Source: Ensifer adhaerens | GTDB taxonomy: Bacteria > Pseudomonadota > Alphaproteobacteria > Rhizobiales > Rhizobiaceae | DNA: 64,000 nt | NCBI RefSeq assembly: GCF_020035535.1 | Contig: NZ_CP083349.1 | Coordinates: 744,001-808,000 of the forward strand | Direction: 5' to 3' | Part shown: piece after piece, positions 36,423 to 45,176 of the stretch | Layout of the letters: each line of letters starts with the position of its first letter | Position numbering within the stretch: position 1 is the stretch's first letter | The notes under the pieces: generated by a model | Told to the model about the DNA's origin: nothing | What the model saw: only the letters and a program-made list of their open reading frames with translations | The model's database searches: none | Translations under genes and position numbers: made by a program

Positions 36423-38752
36423 CAGGTTTGGTCGGGGATTCTGACCGAGATGATGGTACCGACGTTTTCCGTCGAGTGAATTTTCATGCTGCCACCGTGC
36501 AGGCGGGTGAGCGAGCGCGAGATCGCGAGCCCAAGCCCCGATCCGCCCTTGCTCTTGGCGTACTGGCTCTGCACCTGCTCGAAGGGTTGGCCGATCTTCT
36601 GAAGCGCGTCCCGGGGTATGCCGATGCCGGAATCGGCGATCGTCAACGTCACGGCACCCGTCACCTTGCGCGCTCGAAGTGAAATGCGTCCGCCCTCATT
36701 GGTGAACTTCACCGCGTTCGAAAGCAGATTGAGCAACACCTGTTTCATGGCGCGGCGATCCGCGACCATGGTGAGGCCCGAGGAGATCTGCTGCACGACG
36801 TGGATGCTCTTCTGCTCCGCCGGAATGGTGGTGAAGCGCAAGGTCTCTTCGATCAGCGGCGCCAGATCGATCCTCTCGCGGCTGATGCGCATGTGCCCGG
36901 CCTCGATCTTCGACATGTCGAGGATGTCGTTGATGACGTTCAAGAGGTGCTTGCCGCTCTCGTGGATGTCGCGCGAATACTCGTTGTACTTCTCCGAGCC
37001 GAGCGGCCCGAACATCTGGTTCTGCAGGATTTCCGAGAAGCCGAGGATGGCGTTGAGCGGCGTACGCAGCTCATGCGACATGTTCGCGAGGAATTCCGAC
37101 TTGGCGCGGTTCGCGGCCTCGGCGCGGTCCTTTTCCGCCTGATAATTGGAATTTGCGACCGAAAGCTCGGTCTTCTGCCGCTCGAGCGTCATGCGCGATG
37201 CCGAGAGGTCGCCGATCGTTGCCATCAGCCGCCGCTCGGATTCGCGCAGGCGCACCTGGTGCCGCTTCAGCAGCGTGATGTCGGTGCCGACCGAAACGAG
37301 GCCGCCATCGCGCGTGCGCCGTTCGTTGATCTGCAGCCAGCGCTCGTCGGCAAGCTGGACCTCGCTCGTCTGCGACTGGTTGCTGCGATCGGGGTCGGCG
37401 ATGCGTCGTTCGACCACCGGCCGGGCCGCGGCCGTGTGCACGGCGATGCGCTCCGTCCCCGGAACGAGCACGTGATCGGGCAGCTTGTATGCTTCCTGGA
37501 AGTGGGTGTTGCACATGACCAGGCGGTCATGCTTGTCCCAGAGGACAAAGGCCTCCGAGGTACATTCGATCGCGTCGGCAAGCCGTTGGTCTGCCTCTGC
37601 ATAGCGCTGGGCAAGCCGGTGCTGCTCGGTCACGTCCATGGCGATGCCGATCAGATGCGCCCGCCCGGAAACGGTACGGATGATTTCCGCGCGGGCGCGC
37701 AGCCACACATAGTGGCCGTCCGCATGTCGCATGCGGAATACCTGGTCGATCTGGCGCGCATCGCCGCGTGCGATGGTGCGTGCCACGCCATAGATTCCGC
37801 GATCATCGGGATGCATCAGCCGCGCAGCGTCGCCGAAGGAGAGCACGCTGCTCTCTTCGGGCATGCCGAGCATCTCGTACATCGACCGCGACCAGAACAG
37901 GCGACGGTTGGCGAGGTCGAAATCCCACAGGCCACAGCGGCCGCGCGACAGCGCCGTCTCGACACGCAGGTTGGATTCGGCAAAAACCGAATCCGCGTCG
38001 CGGGCCCGCTTGGCCTGGATGTAGTAGGCATAGAGCACCATCAGCAGGATGGCCGAAATGCCGGCAAAGAGCGTCACGTTGAGTGAAACCTCATCGCGCC
38101 ATGTCGTTTCGAGCTGGGTGATCGGCGTCGCGACCAGTACGACCCCGGCCGCCTCGGGCAGCTGCGCGAGTGCTACGATATGGTCGACGCCGACAATCGG
38201 CGTCTTCATGACGCTCGAATGCTCGCCGAAATACTGAAGCGTCGCGATATCGGGCGCGACTGCCGCGAGTGTTCGGCCGACGAGTGGTCCGCCCTCCTGG
38301 GTGCTGGCAAAGATCCGGCCGTCCTTGCGCACCGCAAGGATGAACGTGCCGGGATCGAGCATGCCGGTTGGCAGATACTGGCTAAAGCGTTGCTCCGCGT
38401 CCGTCCGTCGGCCCTCGTCGAAAAGCGCTGCACCGTCCGTCTGGAAGGCCGCAACCGCGATGGCGGCCGCGAGGCCGACCGTCTGGCGCGAGCTTTCCTC
38501 CATGCGGGCATGCTCGCCCATGATGCTGGACATGCGCGAAACCGCGACGATGATCAGGAATGCGATGATGAGGATCGGGATGGAACGCTTGAGAATAGGC
38601 TCCGCGCTCGCCAGACGCCGTGAGGTCGGTCCGGTAAAGATCTTCGCCTGCGAGATAAACTCCTGCTCCAGGCGGCCTGCTAGCCCCGGAAGCTTGAGTC
38701 GCAACCGCCCGTCGGCTGCGCTCGCCTGTCGCGCGTCCGCCATCTTTCCCAA
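36422..38752 (-). CDS. pleC: PleC-type cell-cycle sensor histidine kinase
   Basis: A 776-residue membrane kinase of the PdhS family, which controls DivK and thereby CtrA. Two membrane segments (about 55-72 and 230-250) enclose a periplasmic domain of about 155 residues. Two PAS domains follow (about 265-380 and 390-500), then a coiled coil. The dimerisation domain has ANMSHELRTPLNAILGFSEI and NDILDMSKIEAGHM, the PdhS pattern. The ATPase domain has LLNLLSNAVKFTNEGG, DSGIGIPRDA and GSGLGLAISRSL. There is no receiver domain. The name rests on this architecture and on its position next to glnE, which I recall for S. meliloti PleC; another PdhS paralogue is possible. Confidence 0.8.
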   Translation of the reverse strand: MGKMADARQASAADGRLRLKLPGLAGRLEQEFISQAKIFTGPTSRRLASAEPILKRSIPILIIAFLIIVAVSRMSSIMGEHARMEESSRQTVGLAAAIAVAAFQTDGAALFDEGRRTDAEQRFSQYLPTGMLDPGTFILAVRKDGRIFASTQEGGPLVGRTLAAVAPDIATLQYFGEHSSVMKTPIVGVDHIVALAQLPEAAGVVLVATPITQLETTWRDEVSLNVTLFAGISAILLMVLYAYYIQAKRARDADSVFAESNLRVETALSRGRCGLWDFDLANRRLFWSRSMYEMLGMPEESSVLSFGDAARLMHPDDRGIYGVARTIARGDARQIDQVFRMRHADGHYVWLRARAEIIRTVSGRAHLIGIAMDVTEQHRLAQRYAEADQRLADAIECTSEAFVLWDKHDRLVMCNTHFQEAYKLPDHVLVPGTERIAVHTAAARPVVERRIADPDRSNQSQTSEVQLADERWLQINERRTRDGGLVSVGTDITLLKRHQVRLRESERRLMATIGDLSASRMTLERQKTELSVANSNYQAEKDRAEAANRAKSEFLANMSHELRTPLNAILGFSEILQNQMFGPLGSEKYNEYSRDIHESGKHLLNVINDILDMSKIEAGHMRISRERIDLAPLIEETLRFTTIPAEQKSIHVVQQISSGLTMVADRRAMKQVLLNLLSNAVKFTNEGGRISLRARKVTGAVTLTIADSGIGIPRDALQKIGQPFEQVQSQYAKSKGGSGLGLAISRSLTRLHGGSMKIHSTENVGTIISVRIPDQT

Positions 38753-38841
38753 TTCTCTAAACCCTCTGATGATTCGGCGCGCCGCTCGCCCGAATCTGAC
38801 TCAATGAATCACAGGGCGATTCGCCTTGTCCAGAGGCGCTG

Positions 38842-38857
38842 GTAAAGATTTGTTAAC
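38842..38857 (-). promoter_or_regulatory. CtrA-like box upstream of pleC
   Basis: GTAA-AGATTTG-TTAAC, eight of nine positions of TTAA-N7-TTAAC with correct spacing; the right half extends to TTAACCAT, the preferred rhizobial half-site. It lies 90-105 bases before the pleC start. CtrA control of pleC-type genes is a known theme in alphaproteobacteria, so this is the most credible of the three boxes. Confidence 0.6.
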
Positions 38858-38972
38858 CATTTCTTATCGTTGGGAATTAATAGGCCGGGTCGCACGGGCG
38901 ATCCGGCTCTACTGCAAAGTTCCTCAAATCGGCACCGACCAAGGGCAGAATTATACAGCAGATTCAGAGCAC

Positions 38973-39010
38973 TACAGCGCCGCGCGTCTGGCAAGACACG
39001 CGGCGCTGTA
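38973..39010. repeat. Perfect palindrome of the intergenic repeat family, likely pepN terminator
   Basis: TACAGCGCCGCG (38973) pairs with CGCGGCGCTGTA (ending 39010); the inner part GTCT/AGAC pairs as well with a short loop. The core CAGCGC...GCGCGTCT matches the element at 22157. It lies 27 bases beyond the pepN stop on the minus strand, so it may also serve as its terminator, though no T tract follows. Confidence 0.6.
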
Positions 39011-39037
39011 AACCAAATCAATAATGAGCTCCAGGCT

Positions 39038-41686
39038 TCAGGCCTTGAGCATCCGTTCGACGATGTCGCCGACATCGGCCGAAAGCTTCGGTGCTCCGGC
39101 AATCTCCTTCAAGGCCTTGCGGGCATGCCCAGCGCGCTTGTCCTCAAGCGAGCGCCAGGAGCGCATGGAGGTCAGGATACGGGCTGCAAGCTGCGGGTTG
39201 CGCGGGTCGATGTCGAGGATCTGGTGGGCGAGGAAGCGGTAGCCCTCACCGTCGGCACGGTTGAAGCCGGTCGGGTTGGCAAAGGCATAGGTGCCCACCA
39301 GCGAGCGCACGCGGTTCGGATTGTTGCCATTGAACAGCGGTTCGGCCATCAGTGCCTTGACCCGATCGAGCGTGGCTGCGCCAGGGATTGTCGCCTGGAC
39401 GGCGAACCACTTGTCGATGACCAGCGCGTTGTCGGCAAAACGCTTGCGGAAGGTTGCAAGCGCTTCTGCGGTCTCGGCGGCCTCCGGGAAGCGGTGGGCG
39501 AGCAGCGCCAGCGCATGACTGAGATCGGTCATGTTGTTGGCGGCGGCAAAGGCCTTGGCGGCGCGCTCCGGACCTTGATCGCCCTGGACGAGGTAGGTGA
39601 GGGCGCTGTTGCGCAGGGCCCGCCGGCCTGCACTCGCGGCATCCGGGCTGAACGCGCCCGTGGAGACGAGGTCGTCGGCCAATTTGAGGAAGGTGTCGCG
39701 TCCGGCCGCGGCAACGGCTGTCAGGATCTGCTGACGGGCGGCGTGGATCGCGTCCGGATCATTGTTCGTGCCGATCTCGCGGGCGATGTCGGATTCGCTC
39801 GGCAGTGCCAGGGCTTGCGAGCGGAAAGCGGGCTCGAGCGTTTCATCCGAGGCCGCGCGGATCAGGCCGTCGATAAGCGCCTTGTCGCAAACGGCCGGCT
39901 TTCGGGCGCGGACATTCGCCGTGGCTTCGACCAGATTGGCGAGTGCAATCGCGTTGAGCGCCTGCCAGCGGGCGAAGAGGTCGCTTTCGTGATGCGCGAT
40001 CAGCGCGAGATCGTCGGCGCTCTGCTCGATATGCAGATTGATCGGCGCGGAGAAGCCGCGGTTGAAAGACGGTACCGGGCGCGACGGAATGCCGGAGAAG
40101 ACGACCGTCTGCTTGCGCTCCGTGAGATGCAGGACGTCGCCGGTCATGTCGGCGCCGGAGACCGCGGAAAGGTCGGCTTCGTTGCCGTCTTCGAGCAACA
40201 GGCCCATGCGCAGCGGAATGTGCATCGCTTCCTTGGCGCCCTGTCCGGGTGTGGCCGGAACGGTCTGCTCGAGCGAAAGCGTAAAGGTTTGCTTGGCGGC
40301 GTCATAGGCGCCCGACGCGGTGACCAGCGGTGTTCCAGCCTGGTGGTACCAGAGCGCGAACTGGCCGAGGTTGCGACCGCTTGCTTCTTCGAAACAGGCG
40401 ACGAAATCCTCGATTGTCACCGCCTGGCCGTCGTGCCGGTCGAAATAGAGATCCATGCCCTTCTTGAACAGATCGCGGCCGAGGATCGTCGCGATCATGC
40501 GGGTGACTTCCGATCCCTTCTCGTAGACGGTTGTCGTATAGAAGTTATTGATTTCGCGGTATTTCGTCGGCCGGACCGGATGGGCGAGCGGGCCGGCGTC
40601 CTCGGGGAACTGCTCCGATTTCAGGTGCCGTACCTCCGCAATTCTCTTGACCGCGCGCGAGCGCATGTCGGCGGAGAATTCGTGGTCGCGATAGACCGTC
40701 AGGCCTTCTTTCAAGCAGAGCTGGAACCAGTCGCGGCAGGTGATGCGGTTGCCGGTCCAGTTGTGGAAGTATTCGTGCGCGATGATCGCCTCGATGTTGG
40801 CGTAGTCCGCATCGGTCGCCGTTTCCGGATCGGCAAGCACGTACTTGTCGTTGAAGATGTTGAGCCCCTTGTTCTCCATCGCCCCCATGTTGAAGTCGGA
40901 GACGGCGACGATCATGAAGATGTCGAGGTCGTATTCACGGCCGAAGGCGTCTTCGTCCCACTTCATCGAGCGCTTGAGCGCGTCCATGGCGTAGGCAGCG
41001 CGTGGCTCCTTGCCGTGCTCGACATAGATCTTCAGCGCGACTTCGCGGCCGGACATGGTCGTGAAGGTGTCCTCGATGACGCCGAGATCGCCGGCGACGA
41101 GGGCGAAGAGGTAGCTGGGCTTCGGATGCGGATCGAACCAGGCGGCGAAGTGACGGCCGTCGCCCATGTCGGCGCCGCCGAGATAGTTGCCGTTCGACAG
41201 CAGCAGCGGAGCGGACGCCTTGTCGGCAATGATGTTGACCGTGTAGACGGCAAGCACATCCGGACGGTCGGGGAAATAGGTTATGCGGCGGAAGCCTTCG
41301 GCCTCGCACTGGGTGCTGTAGATGCCGTTGGTGCGGTAAAGCCCCATCAGTTGCGTGTTCGTATCGGGCGAAAGCAGCGTGGTGATGGTGACTTCGAAGG
41401 GAGCGGTTTCCGGCAGACCGCGGATCGTCAACGTATCGTCGGTTGCGTCGTAGAGGGAGGTCGCGAGCTCTTCCTGGTCCAGAAGCAGGCCGGTCATCTT
41501 CAGTTCGTCACCGTCGAGCAGCAGCGGCGCCGACGCGTCGACGCCTTCGCGACGATGGAAGATCAGTCGGGCTTCGACCTTGGTTTCCTTCGGATCGAGT
41601 TCGAAGGTCAGATCCACTCTCTCCAGAACGAAGTCGGTCGGCCGATAGTCTTCCAGATGAATGATCTGGCCAGTATTTGTCCGCAT
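39038..41686 (-). CDS. pepN: Aminopeptidase N
   Basis: An 882-residue M1-family zinc aminopeptidase, cytoplasmic. The exopeptidase motif GAMEN is at 268-272. The zinc site is His304-Glu-x-x-His308 in IAHEYFHNWTGNR with the third ligand Glu327 in LKEGLTVY, 18 residues on as required. The catalytic domain is preceded by the beta-rich N-terminal domain and followed by the long helical C-terminal domain with DUF3458-type features. Length equals E. coli PepN (about 870). The ATG at 41686 gives the usual start; the frame continues upstream without family similarity. Confidence 0.96.
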   Translation of the reverse strand: MRTNTGQIIHLEDYRPTDFVLERVDLTFELDPKETKVEARLIFHRREGVDASAPLLLDGDELKMTGLLLDQEELATSLYDATDDTLTIRGLPETAPFEVTITTLLSPDTNTQLMGLYRTNGIYSTQCEAEGFRRITYFPDRPDVLAVYTVNIIADKASAPLLLSNGNYLGGADMGDGRHFAAWFDPHPKPSYLFALVAGDLGVIEDTFTTMSGREVALKIYVEHGKEPRAAYAMDALKRSMKWDEDAFGREYDLDIFMIVAVSDFNMGAMENKGLNIFNDKYVLADPETATDADYANIEAIIAHEYFHNWTGNRITCRDWFQLCLKEGLTVYRDHEFSADMRSRAVKRIAEVRHLKSEQFPEDAGPLAHPVRPTKYREINNFYTTTVYEKGSEVTRMIATILGRDLFKKGMDLYFDRHDGQAVTIEDFVACFEEASGRNLGQFALWYHQAGTPLVTASGAYDAAKQTFTLSLEQTVPATPGQGAKEAMHIPLRMGLLLEDGNEADLSAVSGADMTGDVLHLTERKQTVVFSGIPSRPVPSFNRGFSAPINLHIEQSADDLALIAHHESDLFARWQALNAIALANLVEATANVRARKPAVCDKALIDGLIRAASDETLEPAFRSQALALPSESDIAREIGTNNDPDAIHAARQQILTAVAAAGRDTFLKLADDLVSTGAFSPDAASAGRRALRNSALTYLVQGDQGPERAAKAFAAANNMTDLSHALALLAHRFPEAAETAEALATFRKRFADNALVIDKWFAVQATIPGAATLDRVKALMAEPLFNGNNPNRVRSLVGTYAFANPTGFNRADGEGYRFLAHQILDIDPRNPQLAARILTSMRSWRSLEDKRAGHARKALKEIAGAPKLSADVGDIVERMLKA

Positions 41687-42114
41687 GGTCAGTCCCGCTT
41701 GCGCCGTTCTACTGGAGAATTTGTAGTGGGCGCCTGTGATGGTGAAAAGGCCAAGGGGCGAAAAGTCGGATAATGCCACACGATTGTGATGCCGGCGACC
41801 GCACTTTCGACAGAAAAGACATGGCGTCCGATGTTCTTCCCGCTCCCTTATCGGATTGACGTGTATCGAAGTGGGACTAACAAGACATGAATTGGAAAGG
41901 TTTTTTTCGCGCAAGCTAAAGAAAAGCCGACGTCATTTTGCCGAGCGTCAATCGATCAAGAAAAAACGTCATTCATCACGAAGTTTGATCCGACTTTCTT
42001 GCCGAGCGTCGCTAAGGTGACGAAGTTCTGTGGCGGTTTCTCCGCTTAAAAAATCTCCAAACCAGCCCTCGTGTCTGCTGATCGCCGGCGGAGGCTGTTC
42101 GAAAAGTGCCCTCA
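41687..42114. other. Intergenic region between pepN and an EamA transporter gene
   Basis: About 430 bases with divergent promoters and an AT-rich core (41880-42010). The 12-base sequence TTGCCGAGCGTC occurs at 41938-41949 and 41999-42010, 61 bases apart. No small gene with a good ribosome-binding site was found. Confidence 0.45.
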
Positions 42115-43053
42115 ATGGATGCGGAAGTCGAAAGCCCGATGAAGGGGATCCTGCTCAAGGTCCTTTCCGTCGTCATTTTCGTTTGCATGTCGACTCTGAT
42201 CAAGGCGGCCGGAAACGAGATCGCCACCGGCCAGATCACCTTCTACCGGTCGGCCTTCGCCATGGTGCCGATCCTCGGCTATCTCGCCTTCCGCGGACAG
42301 CTGCGCGATGCCTTCAAGACCGAGGATTTTACTGGCCATATCGCGCGCGGCTTCGTCGGCATTCTGGCGATGAGCTTCGGCTTCTACGGCCTTGTGCATC
42401 TGCCACTGCCTGAAGCCATCGCGATCGGCTACGCCATGCCGCTGATCGCCGTCGTTTTCGCAGCACTTTTCCTTGGCGAGACGGTGCGGCTCTATCGCTG
42501 GTCGGCGGTGTTCATCGGGTTGGTCGGAGTGATGATCATCACCTGGCCGCGGCTGACCCTGTTCCGCGACGGCGGGTTCGGCTCTCTGGAGGCGTTGGGC
42601 GCCGCAGCGGTACTGGTTTCGGCTGCGCTTGGAGCGGTTGCCATGGTGCTGGTACGAAAGCTCGTCAAGAACGAGCGAACCCATACGATCGTGCTCTACT
42701 TCTCGCTGTCGGCCTCGGTCTTTTCGCTGGCGACGTTGCCCTTCGGCTGGCCGTCGATCTCGCGCGATGCCTTTCTACTGCTGATGGTCGCCGGCTTTTG
42801 CGGCGGTGTCGCGCAGATCCTTTTGACCGAGAGCTATCGCCATGCCGACATGTCGACGATCGCGCCTTTCGAATATACATCGATCGTACTGGGCCTGATC
42901 ATCGGCTATTTCCTGTTCGACGATATTCCGACGGCGGCCATGCTCGTTGGCACCGCGATCGTCGTCGGCGCCGGCATCTTCATCATCTTCCGGGAACACC
43001 GGCTCGGCCTTGAACGCCGGGGCGCCCGCAAGCATATGACGCCGCAGGGCTAG
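42115..43053 (+). CDS. DMT superfamily (EamA) transporter
   Basis: A 312-residue membrane protein with ten hydrophobic segments arranged as two EamA halves (about 10-140 and 155-295). Family features are YRSAFAMVPIL in the first half, LPLPEAIAIGYAMPLIAVVF and LGETVRLYRWSAVFIGLVGV, and PFEYTSIVLGLIIGYFLFDD in the second. Such proteins export metabolites or take up small solutes; substrate cannot be read from the sequence. ATG at 42115 is preferred over GTG at 42106. Confidence 0.9.
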   Translation: MDAEVESPMKGILLKVLSVVIFVCMSTLIKAAGNEIATGQITFYRSAFAMVPILGYLAFRGQLRDAFKTEDFTGHIARGFVGILAMSFGFYGLVHLPLPEAIAIGYAMPLIAVVFAALFLGETVRLYRWSAVFIGLVGVMIITWPRLTLFRDGGFGSLEALGAAAVLVSAALGAVAMVLVRKLVKNERTHTIVLYFSLSASVFSLATLPFGWPSISRDAFLLLMVAGFCGGVAQILLTESYRHADMSTIAPFEYTSIVLGLIIGYFLFDDIPTAAMLVGTAIVVGAGIFIIFREHRLGLERRGARKHMTPQG

Positions 43054-43096
43054 GGAATTCCCTGGAGTAGGTGCGAGTTTGCCTCGCGCCGTCGCC

Positions 43097-44389
43097 CTAT
43101 GGGCGCGGCTTCTCCCAGGCCGGAACGGTGTCGTCGTCGATCAGCGGCTCCTGCGCCATCTGCTGGGCGACCGGGCTCGTCACGTCGGGGCCAGGTGTCG
43201 GCATCACGCTCGTTGCCTGGAAATCGGTCTTGGTGACCAGGCCCTTGTGCTGCTCGCGCTGGAGAATGCGCAAGGCGGCATAGCCGCCGTAGAGGGCGAA
43301 GTAGACGGCGAGAACGAGAAACAGCGACGCCGGGCCGAAACGATCCATGACCGGGCCGACCATCAGCGGGCCCGAGATCGTGCCGAGCCCATAGGTGATC
43401 ATCAGGCCGGAAGACGTCTCGACATATTCGTTTGGCCTGGCGAGGTCGTTCGCATGCGCGACGTTCAGGGCGTAGATCGGAAACAGCACCGAACCGATGC
43501 AGGCGGCGATGATGTAGAGCACCGTCGGCTGGCTGCCGATCGATGCCGACATCACCAGGCAGGAGACGACGCCGATCACGCCGCAGCCGACCATGACGAT
43601 GCGCCGGTCGATCTTGTCGGAGAGGCGGCCGATCGGGATTTGCGAAATCGCGCTGCCGGTCAACAGCGAGGCGAGCAGCGTCGCACCTTCGGCGGTGGAA
43701 AGGCCGATCTGTTGGGTGAACACGCCGCCGAGATTGAGCCAGGCGCCGGAGAGCGCGCCGGCCAGAAAGCCGCCAACGACGGCAACCGGAGAGCGGCGGA
43801 AGAGCGCTGGGATATCGAACTTCGCCTGCGCCGGGGGAGCCGGCATGGGCGAGGAGGAAAGCGCCGTCGGCAGCAGTGCCAGGGAGAACAGAACGCTGCA
43901 GAGCATAAATAGCGACGTATTGGTGGGGTCCCCGAGCGGCACCATGTATTGCCCGCCGATGGTGCCGACCATCGTCGTGATCAGGTAGAGCGAAAAGAGG
44001 AGGCCGCGGTTTTCGTTGGTGACGCGTTCGTTGAGCCAGCTCTCAATGACCAGATAGCTGCCCGAGATGGCGAAACCGGCGATCGCGCGAAAGGCGATCC
44101 AGGCGCGCCAGTCGACGACGAGGCCGCAGAGCAGGATCGCGATCGACAGAAGCGTGATCAGCGCCGTGAACACACGCACGTGACCGACCCGCAGCACGAA
44201 TTTGGGTGTGACGATGCAGGAAAGCGTGAAGCCGACCGTATAGCCGGTGGCGATCACCGAGACCGTCAGCGTTGACCAGCTTTCGGCGACGGAGCGTACC
44301 GGGATGACATAGCTCTGCAGGCCGAAGGCGACCATCATGAGCAGGGTCGATACCATCAGGCTGAAGACGGAAGCGAGGCTGGCCAGCAT
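43097..44389 (-). CDS. Major facilitator superfamily transporter (YcaD-like)
   Basis: A 430-residue, twelve-segment membrane transporter. MFS motif A variants are visible: GRLSDKIDRRIVMVGCGVIG in the second half, and the loop WLNERVTNENRGLLFSLYLI in the first half, as in YcaD/UMF-type carriers. The C-terminal 50 residues are hydrophilic (DDDTVPAWEKPRP at the end). The substrate is unknown. Confidence 0.9.
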   Translation of the reverse strand: MLASLASVFSLMVSTLLMMVAFGLQSYVIPVRSVAESWSTLTVSVIATGYTVGFTLSCIVTPKFVLRVGHVRVFTALITLLSIAILLCGLVVDWRAWIAFRAIAGFAISGSYLVIESWLNERVTNENRGLLFSLYLITTMVGTIGGQYMVPLGDPTNTSLFMLCSVLFSLALLPTALSSSPMPAPPAQAKFDIPALFRRSPVAVVGGFLAGALSGAWLNLGGVFTQQIGLSTAEGATLLASLLTGSAISQIPIGRLSDKIDRRIVMVGCGVIGVVSCLVMSASIGSQPTVLYIIAACIGSVLFPIYALNVAHANDLARPNEYVETSSGLMITYGLGTISGPLMVGPVMDRFGPASLFLVLAVYFALYGGYAALRILQREQHKGLVTKTDFQATSVMPTPGPDVTSPVAQQMAQEPLIDDDTVPAWEKPRP

Positions 44390-44477
44390 CGGCGCTCCTG
44401 AAAACGTAACGCGCCCGCATCAAGGCCGATGGCGGGCAAGCGCAGCTGGAGCGAGCTCGGTCTGGCGGATGCCGGAT

Positions 44478-44526
44478 GAGCCTGACACTCCAAGGTCATA
44501 GGGAGTGTGGCTCTATCCAGTTTTTT
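44478..44526 (+). terminator. Orphan plus-strand terminator-like hairpin
   Basis: GAGCC-ACACTCC (44478-44491) pairs with GGAGTGT-GGCTC (44502-44513), followed by TATCCAGTTTTTT. It points along the plus strand, where no protein gene ends; the MFS gene upstream is on the minus strand. It could end a small RNA transcribed from 44390-44477, or be a leader structure. Confidence 0.45.
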
Positions 44527-44552
44527 GGGCCCTGTCGATTGCGACAGGCGAT

Positions 44553-44580
44553 GGCAAAAAGGCGGTAAAGCCTCTTTGCC
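44553..44580 (-). terminator. Hairpin terminating the small minus-strand genes
   Basis: Read on the minus strand, GGCAAAGAGGC and GCCTTTTTGCC form a stem with a six-base loop, ten bases past the stop at 44589. A second hairpin (CCTGTCG/CGACAGG, 44531-44548) follows directly. No long U tract is present beyond the stem. Confidence 0.5.
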
Positions 44581-44588
44581 GGCAGCGA

Positions 44589-44744
44589 TCAGTTCGGCAG
44601 GAGCGGGCTCACGACCACGCGATGGGCGCGGCGAGCATCCTTCTTGGTGCTGAGAGCCGTGTATTCGCGCGAGGCACGAACGGCTGTGCCGATGTCGGAG
44701 ATCGAATCGAACAGAACCTTGAGGCTTGCGATGGGCTTGGTCAT
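44589..44744 (-). CDS. Small hypothetical protein (51 residues)
   Basis: MTKPIASLKVLFDSISDIGT at the start, then AVRASREYTALSTKKDARRA and HRVVVSPLLPN. GAAAGGAACG precedes the ATG. The N-terminal half is an amphipathic helix and the C-terminal half is basic. It follows another small gene on the same strand by 78 bases, so the two probably form an operon. The frame is open 66 bases upstream but without a ribosome-binding site. No known domain. Confidence 0.65.
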   Translation of the reverse strand: MTKPIASLKVLFDSISDIGTAVRASREYTALSTKKDARRAHRVVVSPLLPN

Positions 44745-44822
44745 GGTTTCGTTCCTTTCATCGTCGTCACCGATTGTGGCGACACGGGCACGCGACACGC
44801 AGTGACGCATGTCGCGTGGGGA

Positions 44823-44999
44823 TCAGCGCTGAATGAAGTCGGCGAAAATCTGCGCCGGACGGGTCGTCCGGGCGAGGCCTATCGCGGTCATCTGCTCGTT
44901 GGCTGCCGTGCCGAAGCGGTTGAACGGCGTCCGCTGAGCAGCACCGGCGTACCGGAGCGTCTCAAAGCTGCTGTGGATCGGACGAAAGCGGGCAGTCAT
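44823..44999 (-). CDS. Small hypothetical protein (58 residues)
   Basis: Read on the minus strand: MTARFRPIHSSFETLRYAGA, then AQRTPFNRFGTAANEQMTAI and GLARTTRPAQIFADFIQR. TAAGGAATTG precedes the ATG, a good ribosome-binding site. The protein is basic, with no signal peptide or membrane segment. It lies immediately upstream of the 51-residue gene and in the same direction. The two do not obviously resemble each other. Function unknown. Confidence 0.65.
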   Translation of the reverse strand: MTARFRPIHSSFETLRYAGAAQRTPFNRFGTAANEQMTAIGLARTTRPAQIFADFIQR

Positions 45000-45176
45000 G
45001 GTTCAATTCCTTAATCCCATTCCTCCCGTATACACATATTGCGCTGCAACATCGCATTTTGCAATGCGTCATAATGCGCCGCTGATATGCGCAGACCGCA
45101 TGGCTTTCTTCATTCTTTGTTCATAAAGCCGGCATGCGGACGAATGCCGCGTTTGCGCCTAGCGCTTCGGTGCGGA

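Larger units (their letters stand above)
38753..39037. other. Intergenic region between pleC and pepN
   Basis: About 285 bases, holding the pleC promoter with a CtrA-like box at 38842 and a perfect palindrome at 38973. The long frames that cross it on the plus strand run antisense through pepN and are not genes. Confidence 0.5.

Noticed and set aside
38870..41773. 967-codon open frame on the plus strand opposite pepN
   Set aside because: It runs antisense to a well-conserved aminopeptidase with intact catalytic motifs; no family features are seen in the antisense translation.
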